A stretch of 18,673 nucleotides of DNA from Tubulinosema ratisbonensis. Its lineage: Eukaryota > Microsporidia > Tubulinosematidae. The stretch covers positions 1-18,673 of the forward strand of contig RCSS01000339.1 of assembly GCA_004000155.1 (NCBI GenBank), in the 5' to 3' direction. The first letter of the stretch is position 1; every line of letters begins with the position of its first letter. The notes under the pieces are model-generated. The model was given only the letters and a program-made list of their open reading frames with translations, was not told the origin of the DNA and made no database searches. This document shows, one piece after another, positions 8,751 to 17,111 of this stretch. Position numbers and translations under genes: made by a program.

Positions 8751-9014
8751 ATAAAAAATTTTTATTATTTTTTTAGTAAATTAAAAAATGATTATTCGTA
8801 ACACTTATAATATTTCTTTACAAATTATTTTACGATGCTTACAATACTAAAGAGAAAAAGAAAACATAATTAGTTGATTATATTTTAATATAAAATATTA
8901 TTTCTTATCTTTAAACAAATAAAATATTTTTTAATCATTTTTTATCAATGATAAAATATTTTTTACAGTCTAAGTATTTCTAAAAAATTTATTAAACAAA
9001 ATATTTAAAATGAA

Positions 9015-9017
9015 CCC
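9015..9017 (+). promoter_or_regulatory. CCC motif abutting the start of the frameshifted secreted ORF
   Basis: CCC directly precedes ATG 9018, as at 5299-5301. It selects this ATG over the one at 9010, whose frame ends after six codons. Confidence 0.5.
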
Positions 9018-9477
9018 ATGTTATATTACTTAACACTCTTTTTTACAATTTTAAATTTCACGAAAATAAACCAGAAACAAAATCTTATTAAAAAATTACA
9101 CTCATTTTTTACAAAAAAAACCTTTGATTAAACCTGAATTATCACCAATCAAAGAAATAGAATCAAGTATTTCTTTACCATTGAATAGAAAAAGATATTC
9201 AAAATCATTTCATTGTAAAAGTGTATTTCTACAAGAAAGTGAGAGTAGTTCAGAATTAAATGATGAAAATCCATTTAAGGTTGTTAATTTGAGGAATGAT
9301 AAGAATTCTAATCTGAAAAGTAAAAGGTATTTGTGTGGTAGTTTTGATTCTAAATTGGTGAATAAATGCAATGAAAAAAGTAAAAATAATGAAGATATTT
9401 TTTTAAATATTTATGATGGCAGGTATCAAAATTTTGATGATGATTTATATTTAGAAATGGATGATTTAATGATTTAA
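9018..9477 (+). pseudogene. secreted-type hypothetical protein split by an A8-run frameshift
   Basis: From ATG 9018 the frame encodes a hydrophobic, signal-peptide-like start (MLYYLTLFFTILNFT) followed by a Lys/Gln-rich stretch, and stops at 9129-9131. A second frame is open from 9070 to 9477 but has no usable ATG before its end, so it cannot start on its own. The two overlap at a run of eight A residues (9113-9120). With one A fewer they form a single 152-residue protein. The C-terminal part is Ser-, Lys- and Asn-rich with an acidic tail (DDDLYLEMDDLM). Either this is a homopolymer sequencing error in an intact gene, or a recent pseudogene, or programmed slippage. No family recognised; the signal peptide suggests secretion. 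A CCC abuts the ATG. Confidence 0.55.
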
Positions 9478-9757
9478 AAAAATAAATTTACAAATCAATT
9501 GTTTTTTAAAAAATTTATTTTTTTAAAATTCAAAAATAATTTATTTTTAAAAATATAATACTTAAATTTAAAAATAAATTTAATATTAAATTAAAAAATA
9601 ATTTAAAAATGTTAATTGATATTGAATTTCTATTTTTAAATTAAAAGTAAAATAAAAAAATAATCTATATTTATATAAAAAAATAATTTAAAAAATAAAT
9701 TCAATATTAAAAAATAGATTATTTAATTAAATTAAATAAAAACATTTTATAAATTAT
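9478..9757. repeat. A/T-only intergenic with imperfect internal repeats
   Basis: Almost no G or C. An approximately 25-30 nt unit built on TTTAAAAATAAATTTAATATTAAA (about 9565-9590) recurs imperfectly as TTTAAAAAATAAATTCAATATTAAA (about 9686-9710), with further partial copies in between. This may simply be low complexity. Confidence 0.35.
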
Positions 9758-9760
9758 CCC
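9758..9760 (+). promoter_or_regulatory. CCC start-proximal motif of the zinc-finger membrane protein
   Basis: CCC lies 3 nt before ATG 9764 at the end of an A/T-only stretch and fits the start signal seen at other genes in the window. Confidence 0.45.
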
Positions 9761-9763
9761 AGC

Positions 9764-10435
9764 ATGAAATGTCATTTCTGTTCATCAAAAAATACAATAA
9801 AACTCAAGAAAAAAATTTACTGCAACAACTGTGAAATATACATCACAGAACATAACTTACCAATGCTAATTAACATAGAAAAGACTTACCAATTACTCTG
9901 CAAAAAATGTTTAACCATAAAAAACAGAAAAATACACTGTTCTGGTTTTAAAGAGTATCTTAAAAAACTTCCTTTTTGCTCAGTTTGTAAAAATACAAGA
10001 AAAAATGATTTTAAATATGATTTTTTTAAACATACTTCTTTTTACAGGAAAGAAAAAAGATCTTTTAATTTTCTTCATTTATTTTTATTTTTACAAAATA
10101 ATTTTGTTAGTTTTATTTTTTTCTGTTATTTTCTAATAGAATATTTTGATTGGTTAATTTTTATTTTCTTTTTATTACACTTTTATTTTACTAACCCTTT
10201 GTTTTATTTATTAGTGCTGATCTATTTATACAAAAAAAAGAAGGTTTGTTATGAAATGCCAGTCTTTTTTAATGAATTTGATTTACAAACTGAGATTAGT
10301 AAATTAAAGATATCTGATAAAAAGTGGTATTTTTCCAATAGTAACAATCATAAACCAATCTTAGTTAAACAAGAGAACCCTAAATTAAAGATTGATAAAA
10401 AAGTAGAAGATAAGTTTTATAAACTTAAATTGTGA
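9764..10435 (+). CDS. zinc-finger membrane protein, Ima1/Samp1-like (inner nuclear membrane) candidate
   Basis: The 223-residue protein starts with paired cysteines: C3/C6, C20/C23, C46/C49, a single C59, and C72/C75. A hydrophobic block with probably two membrane helices follows (about 103-126 and 129-156), then a basic C-terminal tail. The order (two CXXC pairs, then LCxxC, then a YLxxLPxCxxC-like step, then helices) resembles the Ima1 N-terminal domain of fungal Ima1 and animal Samp1/TMEM201, which sit in the inner nuclear membrane and help link chromatin or the spindle to the envelope. The assignment is by architecture and a few aligned residues only. A membrane-anchored RING-like protein is the main alternative. 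The start is supported by the CCC motif at 9758. Its stop lies only 6 nt from the stop of the convergent hexokinase-like gene. Confidence 0.6.
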   Translation: MKCHFCSSKNTIKLKKKIYCNNCEIYITEHNLPMLINIEKTYQLLCKKCLTIKNRKIHCSGFKEYLKKLPFCSVCKNTRKNDFKYDFFKHTSFYRKEKRSFNFLHLFLFLQNNFVSFIFFCYFLIEYFDWLIFIFFLLHFYFTNPLFYLLVLIYLYKKKKVCYEMPVFFNEFDLQTEISKLKISDKKWYFSNSNNHKPILVKQENPKLKIDKKVEDKFYKLKL

Positions 10436-10441
10436 ATAATA

Positions 10442-11641
10442 CTATTTTTTATTGTATAAATCTGATATAAAAAGAGAAAAAGCACTTCCTAAAAGAGCAC
10501 TGTTTTTTACAAATTTAAAATTAATTTCGTAATTTTGTTCTAATTTCATTTTTTTGATTAATTTATTAACTGAAGAGCTAAGAAGCATCCTTGATTTACT
10601 GTTGTAGAATGCATGACCATCCAATAATATTGTAATATTGCTGGATGGTTTTAATGAGTTTATTACTGCTACCACCAAAGCAGAGAGGATTGTTAATGTT
10701 CTCTTTTTTATTTCATTTACACAGTGGTAAATTATCATTTCTTCTTCATCTCTTTCTTCTTCTGGTTTGTTAAGTATGTTTATAAAATTAGTGAATGTTA
10801 ATTTGTTTTTATTTCTTACACCTTTGTCAATACAATACATTGTGCATATGTCCACAAATTTATAACCACTGATTATTACGTCTAAAGGATTGAACACGAA
10901 ATTTTGAGCTGTTAATTGTTGGATGATTGCTGTTTCATAACTTGTCTTTTTTAATTTTTCTGAGTCAAAGGCTGCCCATTCTAAGTTTACTACTTTATTT
11001 TGTGAAGAATCTTCTGAGAAAATTACTGCACAATTTGTACCACTCCCTAAAATAACACTCATCACAGTATTTTTATCTAAAAAATAAGATGCCACGGCAG
11101 AGGCAACAGAATCATTCAAAATTGTTTTGAAATTNATTTTTATTTTTTTCTTTACGCACTGTTCATTTAACTTCTGAATTATGTTCGTGTTTATCAAAGT
11201 GTCTTTTTTAAATGGAAAATCTTTGTTTACTTTTATGACGTACCCTTCTGAGAGTGAAACATGATTTATTGGAAAAGAAAGAGAGATTGATCCTTCAAAC
11301 TCATAAGATATCCCTTGTAAAAAATATTTTAAATGGATACTAACCCATTCCCAAATATCTTTATCACAATGTGTCTTTCTATCAATGAAAAATTTATCTT
11401 CTCCTTTGATAATCTTATACGTCCCACTTGATTCCACTTTATAAGCTATTATTTTTAGAAAAGAGGTACCTATTTTTATAGAAATTACATTTTTACTTTT
11501 AAAAGGAATGTCATACTTAGGTACTTTTAGATGAGTTTCTAAAAACATGTTAGGATGGTCAGCCTTGTCCATTATTTGTTCAAATTCGTTGCTAAGTTCT
11601 TGTGCTTCTTTGAATGAAATATTAAATGTTTCTTGTTCCAT
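10442..11641 (-). CDS. hexokinase-like protein with degenerate phosphate-binding loop
   Basis: Hexokinases phosphorylate glucose with ATP. The 399-residue protein follows the two-lobe hexokinase plan: SFPINHVSLSEGYVI (residues 122-136, sugar-loop region), Lys140, NDSVASAVASYF with catalytic Asp177 and Asn176, the ILGSGTNCAV loop (197-206), NLEWAAF with Glu221, ISGYKFVDI (257-265, where the sugar-binding Glu is replaced by Asp264), a helix matching the R-A-A-L-x-A region (312-328), and LLDG (339-342). The N-terminal phosphate-1 motif, normally DLGGTNxR, reads KIGTSFLK (residues 56-63), losing the Asp, one Gly and the Arg. Activity is therefore doubtful, and it may be a regulatory or pseudo-enzyme paralogue. 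No signal peptide is present, unlike the secreted hexokinases described in several microsporidia. One ambiguous codon (residue 169). It is convergent with the zinc-finger membrane gene. Confidence 0.82.
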   Translation of the reverse strand: MEQETFNISFKEAQELSNEFEQIMDKADHPNMFLETHLKVPKYDIPFKSKNVISIKIGTSFLKIIAYKVESSGTYKIIKGEDKFFIDRKTHCDKDIWEWVSIHLKYFLQGISYEFEGSISLSFPINHVSLSEGYVIKVNKDFPFKKDTLINTNIIQKLNEQCVKKKIKXNFKTILNDSVASAVASYFLDKNTVMSVILGSGTNCAVIFSEDSSQNKVVNLEWAAFDSEKLKKTSYETAIIQQLTAQNFVFNPLDVIISGYKFVDICTMYCIDKGVRNKNKLTFTNFINILNKPEEERDEEEMIIYHCVNEIKKRTLTILSALVVAVINSLKPSSNITILLDGHAFYNSKSRMLLSSSVNKLIKKMKLEQNYEINFKFVKNSALLGSAFSLFISDLYNKK

Positions 11642-11903
11642 TTTATTTTTATGCTCTTACTTTTTATTTTTAAATGGTTTTAGAATTTAGAAACAGTTAA
11701 AAATTTTTGGGGTTGACAAATTAAAAAATTTTATTCTTACAAATTTTAAGTTTTAATAACAAATCAGGGAAATAAATTCAACTTTTTTGTTATTTAAAAT
11801 GAAAGTATATTTTTTTTGCACGAAAAAAAGTAAATTCTAAATTAAAGAAATATATAAATTTAGAATATTAATTTGTGTGTTTGGTGCATCCTAACTGATT
11901 TCT
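11642..11903. other. upstream region of the hexokinase-like gene
   Basis: A/T-rich, with no CCC motif near the hexokinase ATG and no clear TATA element. It contains AAAGAAATATATAAATTTAGAA around 11845. No other feature was seen. Confidence 0.35.
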
Positions 11904-12077
11904 TTATATTTTTTTGTTGATCACAATGTAAACTTTCATTTTTTTTTGATTTTTTAGTTTCTTAGTGTCAAGCTCACGTGGAACTGACTTATGTACTGCA
12001 TAGTTTAAATATATTGATTTTAAATAAAAATGTTTCATATTTGTTTTATTCATTTTTTTATGTCTTCCTGAGTTCAT
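11904..12077 (-). CDS. small ORF, 57 codons, unrecognised
   Basis: An ATG at 12075-12077 opens a basic peptide containing YAVHKSVPRELDTKKLKNQK, with higher G/C and more varied codons than the surrounding DNA. A perfect 19-bp inverted repeat starts 11 nt upstream of the ATG (12088). No CCC motif. No family recognised. It may be a true small gene, a decayed gene fragment, or chance. Confidence 0.25.
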   Translation of the reverse strand: MNSGRHKKMNKTNMKHFYLKSIYLNYAVHKSVPRELDTKKLKNQKKMKVYIVINKKI

Positions 12078-12087
12078 TTGTTAAGGC

Positions 12088-12129
12088 AATAATTTAAATT
12101 TTATTTAAATAAATAAAATTTAAATTATT
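12088..12129. repeat. perfect 19-bp inverted repeat with 4-nt loop
   Basis: Arm AATAATTTAAATTTTATTT (12088-12106), loop AAAT, and the exact reverse complement (12111-12129). In A/T-rich DNA short palindromes are common, but 19 perfect pairs with a tight loop are unusual and would extrude as a hairpin. It could be a terminator or cruciform element, or the remnant of a foldback element. Confidence 0.6.
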
Positions 12130-13072
12130 TTTTTGTAAGTTATTACACTTAGGAATAAAAAATCAAATAAAGATCTTTTGCTATACCTTCTATATAAAAT
12201 TTAAATACCTAGTCTTAAAAAGCATATCGTATTTAATTTTTTATGGTTTATATGTTTGAATTTCTTTAATACATTATGACTTTAAGTCAAGATTTTTAGA
12301 GTAACAAAATTTTTTCAATTTACTAATCTGATAGTGTTGTTTTATAAATACTATTTAATAACATGGATCACTTTGAATGATAATTACATATAATTGTCAG
12401 TTAAACCAGTTTCAGTTAATAATATTACAAATAAACACTCATTTTAATTTTTTTAGTTAGTTTGTATTTCATATATTTATAGTTAATTGATTTACTGTGC
12501 ATTTTAATTTTAAAAGAAAATGATAATTTAAAGATGTAACTTAAAATTCTTTTTTTAAAAAATATCCTTCTTTTTTACAAATTAAAAAATAATAAAAGAA
12601 TTATTAAAATTTTAAATAAAGATTATAAATACCTTTTTTTTAAATGTTCGAATATATTGTATTAGTTAAGTGATGGTTATTCTTATACTTAATTTATATA
12701 ATAAAGTATTTTTCATAAAATAAATTATATTTTATTATATAAAAAAATACAATTATTGATAAATTACCAAAAACTTTTAAATATTTTGGATTATTTTGTA
12801 TTAAAATATCAGTCACAGTTCTTTTATTTTAGATGATAAAAAATTTTTTTGAATATTTTTAATACTTTAATAAATTAGTTATTTTTAATTTCTGTGCATA
12901 AAAAAAATAATTTTAGTTTTATAACATAAATTTACTTTATTTTGTGTTTGTCTTCAATAGAAAATAATTAAATTTTTTAGACAATTTAAGTTAAAAATTT
13001 ATTTTTTTTAAATATTAGTTTATTATTAATTAAAAAAATATATCATTTTATTTTTTAAATTTTTATAAAATA
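12130..13072. other. AT-rich intergenic stretch upstream of the helicase
   Basis: No gene, RNA or transposon signature seen. The helicase ATG is preceded by an A/T-only leader (TTTTTATAAAATA) that could serve as a TATA-like element; there is no CCC motif. Confidence 0.45.
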
Positions 13073-15694
13073 ATGAAATACGAATTTATTTGCACAACTG
13101 AGAATTGCACTTTAGTCCCTTTAGATTTTAATCCAAAAGTAGATTATTCATTTTTAAACATAAATTATACACCAGACTTATTCCAATTACAAAGCTTCTT
13201 TTTATTAAACAATGATGAAGACATTTTGGTGACTGCCCACACTTCGTGTGGTAAAACTTTGGTCGCAGAGTATTGCATTCACCAACAACTAAAAAATAAC
13301 TTAAAAGTAATTTACACCACTCCCTTAAAAACACTTTCTAACCAAAAATACTTTTATTTTTCAAAGATATTTGACACGGGGATAATCACAGGAGACATTT
13401 CACTAAACACTAACGCTCCTTTACTTATAATGACAACAGAGATACTTCATTCTAAGGTAAATGAGGTAGATTGTTCCTATGTCATTTTTGATGAGGTTCA
13501 TTATATCAATGATAAAGATAGAGGATACGTTTGGGAGGAATCTTTGATTAAATATAAAGGTAATATTCTTTGTTTATCAGCCACCATTGATAATAAAAGA
13601 GATTTTGCTGATTGGTTAGGTAGACAAAGAAAAAAGCACTGTTTTGTTATTTCTACCAAGGAAAGAGTTATTCCGTTGGAATACATTATCTATTTTGATG
13701 ACAAAGGTTATAACTTAAACGGAGAGATTGAAATGAAATATCTGAGTGACAAAGAAAGAAACAAATTCTTTTTACAAAAAAAGAAAAATGATCCAAAAAA
13801 AAGTAAAGACTCAAAAAATGAATTACAAAACTATTTCAAAATAAAGAAAGAAAAAAAGGTAAACGTATTTAATTTAATAAACTGGTTAAAAGAAAAAGAG
13901 TTATTGCCAACTATCTTGTTCACATTTTCTCGTAACAAAATTGATAAACTGTCTTTATCTTTGAAATTGGATCTGACAACGAACGAGGAGAAGAATCTTA
14001 TTAATGATTTTTTAAGAAAAGTAAATTTATTTGATTTACCACAGGTAAAATTGGTAAAAGAGATGTTGGTTCGTGGAATTGCAATCCATTATTCTACTTT
14101 GATTCCTTTGTTAAAGGAGGCCGTAGAATTTTTGATCTCTTTTTCGTTGATAAAAGTNTTATTTGCCACGGAAACTTTTGCAGTAGGTGTGAACATGCCT
14201 GCCAAGAGTGTTGTGTTTCTCAGCTTAACAAAAATAACAAACCAAAACTCAGTCTCACATTTTAGGTTTATTAACTCAGCAGAATTTACACAAATGAGTG
14301 GCAGAGCTGGAAGAAGAGGTTTAGACACCAAAGGAGTGGTTATCCTAACCGATCTAGAGAAAAAAGATACCATTTCACTTTTCCAAAAACATTCTTTGAT
14401 AATCTCGCAATTCAAAGTTACTTTTAATTTTGTTTTGAACAACGAAGTTTCTTTTTTAAGAAAAACGTTTTTAGAAAATGACAATGACAAACGAAACACA
14501 AAAATTCTTTCTTTTTTGTTAAATCAAAACATTCAAGGAGTTCAGAATGAATATTTTAAAAAAATGGAANAAATTTTAGAAAATGATCTAAGCAATTTTA
14601 TACAAGAAGGTGATATAATTTATACGAAAAATAATCATAAACTAAGGGTATTAAAAGTACAAGAGAAATTGATTGTTGATCAAGGATGTAAAGATTGTTT
14701 GGAAAGTAAGATTTTTTTCAACCTTCCGGTAGAATTTTGTTGTGATTGTGTTTGTCATGGAGGTAATTTTACTTTTAAAAGTNAAGAAAAAAGTTCATTA
14801 GACAATTTGTATGATGAAATATTTAAATCAAATGATATATCAGCTGATAAAATTGTAAGTAGAAATAGTATAGTTTTAATAGAAAGAGAGGTTATGGGAA
14901 TAGAATTAACATTTTTAAATCAAAAAAACAAAAAAATTTTACAAGAATTGTCATTTATGAATTATAATTCGTTTGATGAATCTGATTTACAAGTAAAGAT
15001 TTCTAATTTGAGTGTAAAAGATAGAATTTTTTCTGTAAAAAATGATGATACACAAGAAAAAGTAAAGAAATACAGGAAAGATTTAAAATTAGCAGAGAAA
15101 ATATACAAAACTAACAAACTTAAAGAAATGTTAAAAGAAGATGATTTAAAATTAATCATAGATTACAATTTAAAAAAAGAATTTTTGACACAAAACAATT
15201 ANACAGGTTTAAAAGAACAATGCGCCAANAGAATTAGAGTATTAGAAGATATTTTGTTGGTAGAATTAATTTTTAGTGGTTTAATAAAGGATTTAGATTG
15301 GTTATCTCTTGGCTCGTTGATTAGTTGTTTATCAAACAGAGATATTAAAGAAAATATCACAAATTTAGAAGTTAAACAAGAAACAGTCACTAAAATCAAT
15401 GAGTTTATAGAATCACTTAACAAAAGAATGAACAACGCACATGAATATTCTCTTTTAAATGAATCAGTTTACTCCGCAATGTATGTTTATTTAGAAGGAA
15501 TGTCTTTTTATAAAATTAGTGAATCAGTAAATGAAGGTATATTTGTTAAAATTNTAATGAGGACCGATGAAGGATTAAGAGAATTAAAAGAAGTAGCTTG
15601 TTTGATTGGAGATGATTCACTTGTTAATGTCATTGATCAGATTAAGTTGAGGAAAGATGAATGTGTAAGGGAAAGTTTGTATGTCAGTGCTTGA
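13073..15694 (+). CDS. SKI2: Ski2-type DExH-box RNA helicase
   Basis: Ski2 is the 3'-5' RNA helicase that feeds mRNA into the cytoplasmic exosome. The 873-residue protein has all core motifs: AHTSCGKT (55-62, ATP loop), TTPLKTLSN (82-90), TGD (106-108), DEVH (140-143) within the Ski2/Mtr4 block [20 protein letters not shown] (169-171), ILFTF (281-285), [12 protein letters not shown] (365-376) and [12 protein letters not shown] (407-418). [11 protein letters not shown] (193-203) is closer to Ski2 than to Mtr4. The C-terminal DSHCT domain (about 730-873) ends with [32 protein letters not shown] and a typical helix. The conserved HHGGL is HYSTL (339-343). A six-cysteine cluster lies at 539-561 in the presumed arch insertion. 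It is shorter than yeast Ski2 (about 1290). Several ambiguous bases include one TAN codon at about 15200-15202, read here as an amino acid rather than a stop. Mtr4 is the main alternative. Confidence 0.9.
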   Translation: MKYEFICTTENCTLVPLDFNPKVDYSFLNINYTPDLFQLQSFFLLNNDEDILVTAHTSCGKTLVAEYCIHQQLKNNLKVIYTTPLKTLSNQKYFYFSKIFDTGIITGDISLNTNAPLLIMTTEILHSKVNEVDCSYVIFDEVHYINDKDRGYVWEESLIKYKGNILCLSATIDNKRDFADWLGRQRKKHCFVISTKERVIPLEYIIYFDDKGYNLNGEIEMKYLSDKERNKFFLQKKKNDPKKSKDSKNELQNYFKIKKEKKVNVFNLINWLKEKELLPTILFTFSRNKIDKLSLSLKLDLTTNEEKNLINDFLRKVNLFDLPQVKLVKEMLVRGIAIHYSTLIPLLKEAVEFLISFSLIKXLFATETFAVGVNMPAKSVVFLSLTKITNQNSVSHFRFINSAEFTQMSGRAGRRGLDTKGVVILTDLEKKDTISLFQKHSLIISQFKVTFNFVLNNEVSFLRKTFLENDNDKRNTKILSFLLNQNIQGVQNEYFKKMEXILENDLSNFIQEGDIIYTKNNHKLRVLKVQEKLIVDQGCKDCLESKIFFNLPVEFCCDCVCHGGNFTFKSXEKSSLDNLYDEIFKSNDISADKIVSRNSIVLIEREVMGIELTFLNQKNKKILQELSFMNYNSFDESDLQVKISNLSVKDRIFSVKNDDTQEKVKKYRKDLKLAEKIYKTNKLKEMLKEDDLKLIIDYNLKKEFLTQNNXTGLKEQCAXRIRVLEDILLVELIFSGLIKDLDWLSLGSLISCLSNRDIKENITNLEVKQETVTKINEFIESLNKRMNNAHEYSLLNESVYSAMYVYLEGMSFYKISESVNEGIFVKIXMRTDEGLRELKEVACLIGDDSLVNVIDQIKLRKDECVRESLYVSA

Positions 15695-16468
15695 TTTTTA
15701 TTAAATTATATTTATTAAAAGTTTATAAACTTTAAGAAATTATATTTATTATCATTTTACTTTTAGGGTAAATACTTTAAGATAAGTGGTTGATATAAAA
15801 ATTTTTGTATTTTACTAATACTGGGGAGGTTTTTTGTATATTTTTTTTTATAAGCAAATTTAATAAAAGTTTTTAGCTATTAATACAAAGTTTCTCAAAT
15901 ATTCTCTTCTGAAACCTACATTATTTGTTATTATACTTAATTTGATACAAAAACAATATAATAGAAGAACTGTAGACGTGTTTATAATATTTATTTTGTA
16001 TAACCTAAAATTTTTATGAAATAATATTTGAATGAGCACTAAAATACAAGTATTAGTAATTAAAATAGGTGATTAATTTAGAGTAGAAAAAATAAAATTG
16101 TTTTAAACGACAAGTTTTGTGAGTATTAAGTTAACTATCAAAACTCACGAGATAAACCAGATGTAATTAAGTAAGAATGAGGATGAAGTTTAAGTTATGT
16201 AACTTTTGTTAGGCTTGGCATTCTTTACTTAAAACAAACCCACTTTTATATCACAGAGAGGAGTTTTGTTGAAGAACTTAAAAATGTCATCATTTTTATG
16301 TTATATTGTATCTATTTATAAATAGAAAATGAATGTCATGACGCTAAGACCAGTCAAAAAATTGCACATAAAAATATGAAAATTAGCTTCATAATGAGTC
16401 TGTAAATAATTCAAAATATAATAGAATCATGANATTGACTATTTTAAAGGCTCANTAAATTAGAGAAT
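15695..16468. other. intergenic stretch with a possible decayed coding island
   Basis: 15695-16110 is A/T-rich without features. At about 16120-16430 the base mix is richer (for example around 16200-16270, including GGCTTGGCATTC and CACAGAGAGGAG) and short coding-like pieces appear in different frames, but none matches a known family and no start is clear. No tRNA B-box was found. Confidence 0.35.
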
Positions 16469-16621
16469 TTAAATAATACGATTGACCAAAATGTCATTTA
16501 AATTTGCAATACAAAAAACAACACCAAAACTTATACTTGCTTTAAATCCACTTGGAATGTAGATAATTTGTTTTATTGCCTTTATCAATTTTTTTCTATT
16601 GACATTATATAATTCTTTCAT
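16469..16621 (-). CDS. small ORF, 50 residues, unrecognised
   Basis: ATG at 16619-16621, stop at 16469-16471. The peptide has a Lys-rich start and then a hydrophobic stretch (FGVVFCIANLNDILV) that could be one weak membrane helix. Composition is more protein-like than the surrounding A/T runs. No CCC motif upstream and no family recognised; small tail-anchored membrane subunits were considered but no diagnostic motif is present. Confidence 0.22.
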   Translation of the reverse strand: MKELYNVNRKKLIKAIKQIIYIPSGFKASISFGVVFCIANLNDILVNRII

Positions 16622-16970
16622 TTTAAATTTTTCTTATGAATTAGAAATTTAAAAAAAATCTAAAAGATATTTCGAGGATTTGTAAGTTTATGCATCCAAT
16701 TGATTTTAATTTAAAATAAAATTTAAATACATTAGAAAATCTCATAATATAAATTAATTTTAAGATATTTGAATCAATAATTTAAAGCGATTTTAATTTT
16801 TGCGGTATTTTGATGTTACCTAGTATTTTTTAATCTAAATTACTTTGTTTTTTTTGTTTCTTAAAAATTGTAAATTCATACTAAGATCATTTGCTGTATT
16901 AATATAAAATATTAATACCTAGGCATAAAAAACAAAAGATATAATATATTCTACATATTTAGCTATAGAA
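16622..16970. other. AT-rich intergenic stretch
   Basis: No ORF, RNA gene or repeat that I can support. Contains a short near-inverted ATTAATATAAAATATTAAT (about 16898-16916). Confidence 0.4.
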
Positions 16971-17062
16971 CGAGGTACCACAGGCCTTTCACCGCTAAAC
17001 CCCACTTTGTGCACTTTATTGACTGCTTAAGTCTACCTTCCTTGCAGCCATTGGTTACAGGA
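16971..17062. other. GC-richer island of unknown nature
   Basis: About 90 nt of near-balanced base composition inside very A/T-rich DNA, with words such as GAGGTACCACAGGCCTTTCACCG and CTTGCAGCCATTGG. A plus-strand frame is open through it (about 43 codons to a stop near 17092), without a start or known motif. It lies beyond the 3' side of the mannosyltransferase remnant (minus strand), but I could not align it convincingly to that family. A structured RNA or a relic of a less A/T-rich gene are possibilities. Confidence 0.35.
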
Positions 17063-17111
17063 ATTACTACAATTAAATTAATCATCATTTAATAGATTGT
17101 TACATTTATGT

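Noticed and set aside
8604..8801. 65-codon plus-strand ORF
   Set aside because: No start signal or motif; the minus strand with CCC-ATG is the better explanation of this island.
14089..14499. 136-codon minus-strand ORF inside the helicase
   Set aside because: Antisense shadow of conserved helicase motifs IV-VI.
16120..16430. Possible tRNA or transposon in a richer stretch
   Set aside because: No GGTTCRANTCC-type B box, no cloverleaf by eye, no recognisable transposase motif in six frames.
16971..17062. Continuation of the PMT gene (the SVKWxGLF block)
   Set aside because: SIKCTKWGL looks faintly similar, but the distance from the FEAGDEY block is far too short and the neighbouring residues do not align.
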